A stretch of 38,006 bases of DNA from Nemertoderma westbladi. Its lineage: Eukaryota; Xenacoelomorpha; Nemertodermatida; Nemertodermatidae. Below the pieces are notes generated by a model that worked only from the letters and a program-made list of their open reading frames with translations, had not been told where the DNA came from and did no database searches. Made by a program: the position numbers and the translations under genes. Below, one piece after another: positions 18,886 to 29,466 of the stretch (positions are counted from its first letter, which is position 1; the number at the start of each line of letters is the position of its first letter). The stretch covers positions 1 through 38,006 of the forward strand of contig JAUCBJ010003910.1 in the NCBI GenBank assembly GCA_032718475.1, written 5' to 3'.

Positions 18886-21800
18886 TAAAGTGCTACTTTA
18901 CACACAAGTATGTAATAAAGTGCTACTTTACACACAAGTATGTAATAAAGTGCTACTTTACACACAAGTATGTAATAAAGTGCTACTTTACACACAAGTA
19001 TGTAATAAAGTGCTACTTTACACACAAGTATGTAATAAAGTGCTACTTTACACACAAGTATGTAATAAAGTGCTACTTTACACACAAGTATGTAATAAAG
19101 TGCTACTTTACACACAAGTATGTAATAAAGTGCTACTTTACACACAAGTATGTAATAAAGTGCTACTTTACACACAAGTATGTAATAAAGTGCTACTTTA
19201 CACACAAGTATGTAATAAAGTGCTACTTTACACACAAGTATGTAATAAAGTGCTACTTTACACACAAGTATGTAATAAAGTGCTACTTTACACACAAGTA
19301 TGTAATAAAGTGCTACTTTACACACAAGTATGTAATAAAGTGCTACTTTACACACAAGTATGTAATAAAGTGCTACTTTACACACAAGTATGTAATAAAG
19401 TGCTACTTTACACACAAGTATGTAATAAAGTGCTACTTTACACACAAGTATGTAATAAAGTGCTACTTTACACACAAGTATGTAATAAAGTGCTACTTTA
19501 CACACAAGTATGTAATAAAGTGCTACTTTACACACAAGTATGTAATAAAGTGCTACTTTACACACAAGTATGTAATAAAGTGCTACTTTACACACAAGTA
19601 TGTAATAAAGTGCTACTTTACACACAAGTATGTAATAAAGTGCTACTTTACACACAAGTATGTAATAAAGTGCTACTTTACACACAAGTATGTAATAAAG
19701 TGCTACTTTACACACAAGTATGTAATAAAGTGCTACTTTACACACAAGTATGTAATAAAGTGCTACTTTACACACAAGTATGTAATAAAGTGCTACTTTA
19801 CACACAAGTATGTAATAAAGTGCTACTTTACACACAAGTATGTAATAAAGTGCTACTTTACACACAAGTATGTAATAAAGTGCTACTTTACACACAAGTA
19901 TGTAATAAAGTGCTACTTTACACACAAGTATGTAATAAAGTGCTACTTTACACACAAGTATGTAATAAAGTGCTACTTTACACACAAGTATGTAATAAAG
20001 TGCTACTTTACACACAAGTATGTAATAAAGTGCTACTTTACACACAAGTATGTAATAAAGTGCTACTTTACACACAAGTATGTAATAAAGTGCTACTTTA
20101 CACACAAGTATGTAATAAAGTGCTACTTTACACACAAGTATGTAATAAAGTGCTACTTTACACACAAGTATGTAATAAAGTGCTACTTTACACACAAGTA
20201 TGTAATAAAGTGCTACTTTACACACAAGTATGTAATAAAGTGCTACTTTACACACAAGTATGTAATAAAGTGCTACTTTACACACAAGTATGTAATAAAG
20301 TGCTACTTTACACACAAGTATGTAATAAAGTGCTACTTTACACACAAGTATGTAATAAAGTGCTACTTTACACACAAGTATGTAATAAAGTGCTACTTTA
20401 CACACAAGTATGTAATAAAGTGCTACTTTACACACAAGTATGTAATAAAGTGCTACTTTACACACAAGTATGTAATAAAGTGCTACTTTACACACAAGTA
20501 TGTAATAAAGTGCTACTTTACACACAAGTATGTAATAAAGTGCTACTTTACACACAAGTATGTAATAAAGTGCTACTTTACACACAAGTATGTAATAAAG
20601 TGCTACTTTACACACAAGTATGTAATAAAGTGCTACTTTACACACAAGTATGTAATAAAGTGCTACTTTACACACAAGTATGTAATAAAGTGCTACTTTA
20701 CACACAAGTATGTAATAAAGTGCTACTTTACACACAAGTATGTAATAAAGTGCTACTTTACACACAAGTATGTAATAAAGTGCTACTTTACACACAAGTA
20801 TGTAATAAAGTGCTACTTTACACACAAGTATGTAATAAAGTGCTACTTTACACACAAGTATGTAATAAAGTGCTACTTTACACACAAGTATGTAATAAAG
20901 TGCTACTTTACACACAAGTATGTAATAAAGTGCTACTTTACACACAAGTATGTAATAAAGTGCTACTTTACACACAAGTATGTAATAAAGTGCTACTTTA
21001 CACACAAGTATGTAATAAAGTGCTACTTTACACACAAGTATGTAATAAAGTGCTACTTTACACACAAGTATGTAATAAAGTGCTACTTTACACACAAGTA
21101 TGTAATAAAGTGCTACTTTACACACAAGTATGTAATAAAGTGCTACTTTACACACAAGTATGTAATAAAGTGCTACTTTACACACAAGTATGTAATAAAG
21201 TGCTACTTTACACACAAGTATGTAATAAAGTGCTACTTTACACACAAGTATGTAATAAAGTGCTACTTTACACACAAGTATGTAATAAAGTGCTACTTTA
21301 CACACAAGTATGTAATAAAGTGCTACTTTACACACAAGTATGTAATAAAGTGCTACTTTACACACAAGTATGTAATAAAGTGCTACTTTACACACAAGTA
21401 TGTAATAAAGTGCTACTTTACACACAAGTATGTAATAAAGTGCTACTTTACACACAAGTATGTAATAAAGTGCTACTTTACACACAAGTATGTAATAAAG
21501 TGCTACTTTACACACAAGTATGTAATAAAGTGCTACTTTACACACAAGTATGTAATAAAGTGCTACTTTACACACAAGTATGTAATAAAGTGCTACTTTA
21601 CACACAAGTATGTAATAAAGTGCTACTTTACACACAAGTATGTAATAAAGTGCTACTTTACACACAAGTATGTAATAAAGTGCTACTTTACACACAAGTA
21701 TGTAATAAAGTGCTACTTTACACACAAGTATGTAATAAAGTGCTACTTTACACACAAGTATGTAATAAAGTGCTACTTTACACACAAGTATGTAATAAAG

Positions 21801-23107
21801 TGCTACTTTACACACAAGTATGTAATAAAGTGCTACTTTACACACAAGTATGTAATAAAGTGCTACTTTACACACAAGTATGTAATAAAGTGCTACTTTA
21901 CACACAAGTATGTAATAAAGTGCTACTTTACACACAAGTATGTAATAAAGTGCTACTTTACACACAAGTATGTAATAAAGTGCTACTTTACACACAAGTA
22001 TGTAATAAAGTGCTACTTTACACACAAGTATGTAATAAAGTGCTACTTTACACACAAGTATGTAATAAAGTGCTACTTTACACACAAGTATGTAATAAAG
22101 TGCTACTTTACACACAAGTATGTAATAAAGTGCTACTTTACACACAAGTATGTAATAAAGTGCTACTTTACACACAAGTATGTAATAAAGTGCTACTTTA
22201 CACACAAGTATGTAATAAAGTGCTACTTTACACACAAGTTTGTAATAAAGTGCTACTTTACACACAAGTATGTAATAAAGTGCTACTTTACACACAAGTT
22301 TGTAATAAAGTGCTACTTTACACACAAGTATGTAATAAAGTGCTACTTTACACACAAGTATGTAATAAAGTGCTACTTTACACACAAGTATGTAATAAAG
22401 TGCTACTTTACACACAAGTTTGTAATAAAGTGCTACTTTACACACAAGTTTGTAATAAAGTGCTACTTTACACACAAGTATGTAATAAAGTGCTACTTTA
22501 CACACAAGTATGTAATAAAGTGCTACTTTACACACAAGTTTGTAATAAAGTGCTACTTTACACACAAGTATGTAATAAAGTGCTACTTTACACACAAGTA
22601 TGTAATAAAGTGCTACTTTACACACAAGTATGTAATAAAGTGCTACTTTACACACAAGTATGTAATAAAGTGCTACTTTACACACAAGTATGTAATAAAG
22701 TGCTACTTTACACACAAGTATGTAATAAAGTGCTACTTTACACACAAGTATGTAATAAAGTGCTACTTTACACACAAGTATGTAATAAAGTGCTACTTTA
22801 CACACAAGTTTGTAATAAAGTGCTACTTTACACACAAGTATGTAATAAAGTGCTACTTTACACACAAGTTTGTAATAAAGTGCTACTTTACACACAAGTA
22901 TGTAATAAAGTGCTACTTTACACACAAGTATGTAATAAAGTGCTACTTTACACACAAGTATGTAATAAAGTGCTACTTTACACACAAGTTTGTAATAAAG
23001 TGCTACTTTACACACAAGTTTGTAATAAAGTGCTACTTTACACACAAGTATGTAATAAAGTGCTACTTTACACACAAGTATGTAATAAAGTGCTACTTTA
23101 CACACAA
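18856..23107. repeat. 30-bp tandem satellite, about 142 copies
   Basis: The unit begins TAAAGTGCTACTTTACACAC and ends AAGTATGTAA. There are 141 full units and a final one altered by a single-base deletion (CACACAATATG at 23101). The only internal variation I find is A-to-T in AAGTATG at nine units (22240, 22300, 22420, 22450, 22540, 22810, 22870, 22990, 23020); the first 112 or so units look identical. Each unit contains two short inverted repeats (TAAAGT-GCT-ACTTTA and TTACA...TGTAA) and one AATAAA. Because 30 is divisible by three, three of six frames stay open, giving long artefactual open frames on both strands. The array lies entirely within the PPP4R1 intron. Confidence 0.97.
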
Positions 23108-24186
23108 TATGTAAATAGTTATTATTATTTCGAGGAAATGCGGATTATAAGGATGACAAAACTTTAATTTGTTTATTTTTGTAAAAGATGTTGTTTTCGT
23201 TAAAATATTCCTTTTTCAACCAGACGTTTAACGTAACAAAGTTGTCGCAAATTTGAGGTCAATTCTGCACCATTGTGTAATTAAATAATACTATCTATAT
23301 AGCCTTCTATTGGACATCTGTTTTATTATATATCCGCATTTTTGAAAGATTGATTGGATAATTACTTTATTGTAGTTTGTTATTGTACTTTATTATAGTC
23401 TATATTGTCCACACTTTTGTGGAGATAGTTTTGGTGTTTCCTATCATTTTGCGCCATTATCTAATTTTTAAAATAACAGTTCGGGTCATATCTTTTGATT
23501 CGCAGCAGTGTTATGATATCCTGTTTCGGGCCCATTCGACGAGTATGGCCTAAAATATCCCCTTTATTGTCCGCAAAAGTGCGGACAATAAAGTTATCAA
23601 TTATCCATTCAATGATCTTGAAGTTTATTCTGTTGATTTCGCTTTTTTTCATTCTAGAACAGCAATTGCGTTGGTGATTATTAATAAATCTAATTAAAAT
23701 GTTTAGTTGTATCATGGCCTACTATTTTTATACGGCCTAACAGGTCACTTGAAGTGGCCTCTTAAAAAGAGGCCAGTTTATTTTTTTACAATATTTAGAT
23801 ATTTTGATATGGGGAGAGTTCTATAAGTTTTCATTTGCTGCAATTTGGTCAACGGACGTATTTGAAATATCCTCGTTAAGCAAGATACTAAATTATATGG
23901 TAGCTAGTGTTTTAGGTACCGGTAGGTTTAGCTAATAATTTCGACCCTGGTTCCGACATGCTACTTCCTACTATAAATATTTTGTAGCAGCTAGTTCTTA
24001 TTACTATTTGTATAGAAAATGTTCCAGAAGATGTTAGCTATTCATTTTTTAAAGAAATTCTGCTCTAGAACAAATATTTTTTGTTCTAGAACATTTTTTA
24101 GAAAAAAATCTGGATTATATTTAAAACGCATGGAATCGTTCTAAAACGTGTTTAAAATAAATAACGCGTTCACAACTACACAAACT
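23108..24186. other. Intronic AT-rich DNA with two small hairpins
   Basis: Perfect 14-bp arms CTTTATTGTCCGCA / TGCGGACAATAAAG lie at 23562-23593 around AAAG. TCTAGAACAAA / TTTGTTCTAGA lie at 24064-24090. No gene was seen; short open frames around 23461-23715 overlap the first hairpin on both strands. Confidence 0.6.
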
Positions 24187-24410
24187 AAAATATTTTTGGT
24201 GGAATTTCTTAAATTTTATTACACGGGTTGAAAGAGCATCGACGTAGAAAAGGTCTGGAAGTAATTTGAGCAAAACCCATTCACACACTCAAATGTTGTT
24301 ACAACTTTAGTGTCTGCAAGGCGTAATCCAAAACTGAACTCAATATCCAATATTGGTTTATGTAGTTAAGCTACTCTATAGATACGTAATAAATATTCGA
24401 GAACACTAAA
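24187..24410. repeat. Copy of the 7.3-kb dispersed repeat
   Basis: Shares ATATTTTTGGTGGAATTTCT and ACTTTAGTGTCTGCAAGG with 7292-7480. Divergent otherwise. Confidence 0.55.
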
Positions 24411-26004
24411 CTAGAAAGCCAGCAAGCTGGCTGGAAGGAGCCCGGGGGGGGGGGGGGGGGTCCTAGCCAAGACTATTACAAATGAACTATGTCAGTCAGC
24501 TGTAGGCCTAGTAAGTAGGCCTAAACTAAACAATTGTGTAAACTGTAAGGCGTGAGGCTAGCTGACTTTGTCGATCGTCCCACATAATAAAAAATTAAAC
24601 TTTGCTACCACTAACAAAAATATAATGAAGCAAATAATTTCATTATCAAGCACGTTTACAAGATATAAGATTACCGAATATTTATGAAAAAATGCCCATG
24701 ATGCACAACCAGGACACCGAGCGAGTGATGACCCTGAACCCACCCTAGAACCACCCTATATTACAAATGCAGACTCCATTTCCATACGAATATTTCAACA
24801 CCACCGGCTACTAAGGCAATCAACCAATGCTGCATTATAGAACAAAACTAACAATAGAAAGGGGTAGCTATAGTTACTGAAACTAAAACACAAACAAAGC
24901 GCAAATATCCTAGCTGTTCCACATTAGTGTCAGTAGTTCTAGTAAGATAATAATAGTGATAACAGTTTCATTCAATTTTTTGAATAAATACAAATTATAT
25001 ACGTAGGTAATATATTATAGAGCAAAATGTATAAACAAAAACTCAACTAATATTATGAAAATTTAAGGTCTAAACAATATGAAACAAAATAATACATTAT
25101 CAAAGACAAATTAAATTTTAGCATCACAACAACTATATCCAAGAAATTTAACAAAACCGTAAATCAGTCAAAGTTAAAAGGGGGGACAGTTCCCCCCTTC
25201 AACCCCCCTTTCAATCAGCACCCCGTCCCAAAAGCAAAGCCGCACCCAGATCCAGTCAAGCAGAATAACCTATCGAGATAGATATTATGACAACACACTC
25301 GGTTCTTTTAAATTTGCGTGATTTGAGTTTTATGCTCGCACCACTATTGAGTTTTAAAATATTTGTAAGAAATGTTGAAACTTATCTTATGCCAATGTAG
25401 TAATGGTATTAAAATATAATTAAATTAATTTGCACTATTAATGCTTCAGCTAAAAAATGATACTAATCCTATGTAATAAAAAAAATAAGAATATTATTTT
25501 TAAGAACATTCTACATATATCCTATACAAAATAATCAGCCCAATGATTCGTGGAATAATAATATAATCCTACTGCAGTGGTATAATTTATTTTGTTTATT
25601 GACAACTCAACTATTTTCTGTCTATCCCTGAGAGCTGATAAAGGATGTGTAGACTCATCCAGCAGCCAGCAGCAGGAGGGCTCAACCATTCCTACACAGC
25701 TAGCTGCTGCAGCAGCTCAGGGAGGTCACTTTACCATTGCTTTTAATTTCGCGACAAAATAATTTCAAAAAAACTAAATATATCGAATACCACACATTGA
25801 ATTGATCTGATATTTTGTAACGCGATTATGAACCACCAAAGCAATTTACTTGTAAAATTTCAACAAAATCGCCAGGCAGGAAGTGCCTGAACCTAGATAA
25901 TTATCAGTCAGTCAGTCAGTCAGTGTATATATCCTGAGATTTTTACAGTAATGTATCCCTGAGATTCTTACAGTAAGTATCCCGCCTGTCGAGCGGGCTC
26001 CTAA
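24411..26004. mobile_element. Hairpin-ended element, unit A (Helitron-like candidate)
   Basis: The left end reads CTAGAAAGCCAGCAAGCTGG. On the minus strand this is a hairpin (AGCCAGC-TT-GCTGGCT) followed by TT and CTAG, with T as the next base, which matches the Helitron 3' end rule (hairpin plus CTRR before T). The right end reads CCCGCCTGTCGAGCGGG then CTCCTAA, again a hairpin plus CTRR read outward. AGGAGCCCG near the left and CGGGCTCCT at the right are complementary. A 17-G run is at 24444-24460. No Rep/helicase coding was seen, so it is non-autonomous at best, and the class is provisional. Confidence 0.55.
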
Positions 26005-27000
26005 CTAGAAAGCCAGCAAGCTGGCTGGAAGGAGCCCGGGGGAAAAATCCTAGCCAAGACTATTACAAAGAACTATGTCAGTCAGCAGTAATTAAACTAA
26101 AATTGTCTAAACTGCAAGGCGTGAGGCTAGCTGACTTTGTGGCTCGCCCCACATAATAAAAAATGCAACTTAGCTACCACTAACAAAAATATAATATGAA
26201 GCAAATAATTTCATTATCAAGAACGTTTACAAGATATAAGATGCGATTACCGAATATTTATAAAAAATGCCCATGATGCACAACCAGATAAATAACAACG
26301 AATAGAGCCAAATAACAAATTTAGTTTCCTTCTATAGGTATTACCCCGTCGTCAAGCGGAATATCTCTTCCCAGTGAATTCTATGTGAATATGTAATATA
26401 GGTACTCCTTAGGCGGTAGGCCAGAGCGGGCTCCTTAAATACATGCAACTACTGTATTATAGTGTAGGTCAACTATAAAACATTTTGCAATCCACAGTGA
26501 GTATCGACTGCAATAGGACACAACACACTGCTTTGTGTAACTAAAATTCATTCTCCTGATCCACCCCCTAACATAGCAGAGTGAGTAACCTTATTGTAGA
26601 TATACCTTTAGGAAGCACTGGGAGAGCAATCAGCTTATGGGGTAATACATTAGAAACCAACAGCTTATGTGTGAGTAAACATTGCCTTTCCTTATAGCCT
26701 ACTAATAAAACTTGGCAACCAACACGTTTTACTATGACTGTGTATAACATATTAAGCCATATTTCATCATGAACACCAGCTGTTATTTTACCATTGCTTT
26801 TAATTTCGCGACAAAACAATGTCAAAAAACTAAATATATCGAATACCACACATAGAATCGATCTGAAATTTTGTAACGCGATTATGAACCACCAAAGCAA
26901 TGTACTTGCAAAATTTCATCAAAATCGCCAGGCAGGAAGTGCCTTAACCTAGATAAATGTCAGTCAGTCAGTATGTCATTTAACATTTGAGTAAGGGGGC
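26005..27000. mobile_element. Hairpin-ended element, unit B
   Basis: It begins immediately after unit A with the same CTAGAAAGCCAGCAAGCTGG. It retains TCCTAGCCAAGACTATTACA, an internal GAGCGGGCTCCTTAAATACA (about 26425), and the TCGCCAGGCAGGAAGTGCCT block before CAGTCAGTCAGT. The region from about 26393 to 26975 is nearly identical to 27977-28570. Its right hairpin end is not clear; it seems deleted or overrun. Confidence 0.55.
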
Positions 27001-27005
27001 GTTCA

Positions 27006-28693
27006 CTAGAGAGCCAGCAAGCTGGCTGGAAGGAGCCCGGGGGGAAGAATCCTAGCCAATACTAAACTAAACAATTGTCTAAATGGTGTGATGATACATA
27101 GCTGACTTTGTGGCTTGCCCCACATAATAAAAAATGAAACTTTGCTGCCACTAACAACCGAATATTTATAAGAAAATGCCCATGATTCACAACCAGATAA
27201 ATAACAAGTTAGATTTACCAGTACAGGTACGGTTACCTTTCTTTTTGAAAACCATTAGATTTAACAATTAATAGAAGTCTAGGTCGCGGCGAAAAATAAT
27301 AACGCAAATTAAACAACCATACAATCGGCCTACACACTTTTTTATTATTCGAAATAAATTCGCTAACAGAAAATATCTAAACTAATTTATTTATTTACTA
27401 ATTAATCTAAACGAGAAGGTGAACAATTGTTTCTACACAATTAATTATGACGACTTTTATGGGATATGTAATATTTACTGTTCAATAATAATTTACAATC
27501 TCCCATTCCAACACATTCCCAGAGAGTAATAATATCATCAATATAACAAACTAAGTGGATTATAATTCGATTTCTTCAGCCAAGTCCGATAGCTATTTTT
27601 CTGAAATTTATATTGCTAATTTAATTATTTGGCATATTCTGTTTGTGGCGCAGACTATAATAATAATAACATTGTTGACATACAGTCTTTGAACCTTTCA
27701 GTCTTTCTCAGCAGTACTTTGTGGCTCGTCCCACATAATAAAAACTGAAACTTTGCTATGACAACACACCCGGTTCTTTTAAATTTGCGTGATTTGATTT
27801 ATGCTCGCACCACTATTTGTAAGAAATATTAAAACTTATCTTACAGTATGCCAATGTAGTAATGGTATTAAAATATAATTAAATTAATTTACACTATTAA
27901 TGCTTCAGCTAAAAAATCGTTTCAGCTAAAAAATCGTATGTAATAAAAAAAATAAGAATATTTTTAATATGTGTATATGTAATATAGGTATTACTGCTAA
28001 GTTAGGCAGTAGGCCAGAGCGGGCTCCTTAAATACATGCAACTACTGTATTATAGTGTAGGTCAACTATAAAACATTTTGCAATCCACAGTGAGTATCGA
28101 CTGCAATAGGACACAACACACTGCTTGCTTTGTGTAACTAAAATTCATTCTCCTGATCCACCCCCTAACATAGCAGAGTGAGTAACCTTATTGTAGATAT
28201 ACCCTTAGGAAGCACTGGGAGAGCAATCAGCTTATGGGGTAATACATTAGAAACCAACAGCTTATGTGTGAGTAAACATTGCCTTTCCTTATAGCCTACT
28301 AGTAAAACTTGGCAACCAACACGTTTTGTCTATGACTGTGTATAACATATTAAGCCATATTTCATCATGAACACCAGCTGTTATTTTACCATTGCTTTTA
28401 ATTTCGCGACAAAACAATGTCAAAAAACTAAATATATCGAATACCACACATAGAATCGATCTGAAATTTTGTAACGCGATTATGAACCTCAAAAGCAATG
28501 TACTTGCAAAATTTCATCAAAATCGCCAGGCAGGAAGTGCCTTAACCTAGATAATTATCAGTCAGTCACTGTCAGTCAATGTAATGTATCCTGAAGATTC
28601 TTACAGTAAGTATCCCGCTGTCAAGCGGGCTCCTAATGTAATGTATCCTGAAGATTCTTACAGTAAGTATCCCGCTGTCAAGCGGGCTCCTAA
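27006..28693. mobile_element. Hairpin-ended element, unit C
   Basis: It starts CTAGAGAGCCAGCAAGCTGG at 27006 and ends with a tandemly duplicated (57-bp period) right terminus, each copy CCCGCTGTCAAGCGGG then CTCCTAA (ending 28636 and 28693). About 27760-27960 is close to 25290-25500 of unit A, and 27977-28570 is close to unit B. Small antisense open frames in units B and C are copies of each other and not credible genes. Confidence 0.55.
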
Positions 28694-28696
28694 TAA

Positions 28697-28802
28697 AGTA
28701 TGTCACGCACTGGGGGGGGGGGGTCGAGCTTGCGTGACATTTTGTGACAGGGGGGGGGGGGTGACTTTTGTGACGGTCACGGGTCACGGCGATGTTCTAC
28801 GG
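28697..28802. mobile_element. Partial copy of the 1957-2501 element
   Basis: AAAGTATGTCACGCACTGGG, GTCGAGCTTGCGTGACATTT and GGCGATGTTCTA match about 1971-2085. Its two G-runs are shorter (28712-28723 and 28750-28761). The right half is missing. Confidence 0.8.
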
Positions 28803-28827
28803 TATGCTATAATTCGCATTTCCTCGA

Positions 28828-28861
28828 AATAGTAAAAGCATTAAAATATGCTTTTACTATT
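28828..28861. repeat. Perfect 14-bp hairpin
   Basis: AATAGTAAAAGCAT and ATGCTTTTACTATT flank a 6-nt loop. The surrounding CATTTCCTCGAAAT resembles, in reverse complement, ATTTCGAGGAAATGCGGATT just after the satellite array at about 23127. Confidence 0.7.
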
Positions 28862-29067
28862 CCTCGAAAATACGTATTATAGAGACGGAGGAATTTAAAA
28901 TTTACAAAATTTTCAAAATTTACTTTCTTTTCGTAAAAGAAATAGTTATTTCTTTTTTATTAGGTCTATTTTTTCGTTGTTTCTTTTATGTTAATTTTCG
29001 CTCCTAATTTATATTTGGCTCGGAAGCTGCTTACCAGCTTACGTGGTTTCTGTCACAGTCCACAGTG

Positions 29068-29270
29068 CTACTACTACTACTAAGTAGAGTAGGGCCCACT
29101 CGGATAGTGGAAATGAGATCCTTCCAGGCTTCCCGATTCTCCATAGTTGTCGCAATTTCGTTTCTTCTAAGTTCAGTATCCCATTCAAGATGATATATGT
29201 TATAGCCTGTCGTCCTCGGGTACGCTTTCCATGTGTTGGTTGCCAGAAAAGTAGATCTGGTATGACCTCA
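29068..29270 (-). mobile_element. Antisense 3'-end copy of the RTE-like retrotransposon
   Basis: Its reverse complement closely matches 14462-14662 (shared ACCAGATCTACTTTTCTGGC, GAAATTGCGACAACTATGGA, CGGGAAGCCTGGAAGGATCT) and ends in the same CTTAGTAGTAGTAGTAG tail. It is a severely 5'-truncated insertion, typical of target-primed reverse transcription. It lies about 200 bp before the PPP4R1 exon 2 acceptor, antisense to the gene. Confidence 0.9.
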
Positions 29271-29466
29271 TGTTTACTTCTCTCATTAAAATTTCGTGGT
29301 TATTTTTTGATATTCCCTATATACTCTATTATCAGTATCCTGTAAGGCAAGGTGTGCTCCACACTAATCCACACTTATCCATGCATTCATTCATACATTC
29401 TTTGTTAGTTACCTATATGAATATTGTTACCTCTACTTATCTATATATTCTCTCTGATTGTTTCAG

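Larger units (their letters stand above)
15814..29466 (+). other. PPP4R1: PPP4R1 intron, 13,653 bp, GT-AG
   Basis: The donor is GAG|GTGAGTC. The acceptor is CTCTCTGATTGTTTCAG|GTCTC with a pyrimidine-rich tract. Joining the exons gives MEVSCSC in phase 0, and homologous sequence continues on both sides (AAESFME then SPEVRRHKLAPLFVNLI). About 31% of the intron is one 30-bp satellite; most of the rest is mobile-element debris. Confidence 0.9.

Noticed and set aside
18856-23107. CRISPR-like array of 30-bp repeats
   Set aside because: Units are directly adjacent with no spacers, and the window is from an animal genome.
18755-23167. Open frames above 1400 codons on both strands over the 30-bp array
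   Set aside because: They follow from a stop-free 30-bp unit; both strands are open, the peptides are pure decamer repeats, and the tract lies in a host intron.
26568-26900. 110-codon minus-strand frame, copied at 28289-28498
   Set aside because: It lies in a duplicated mobile-element segment, the copy is disrupted, and no motif is recognisable.
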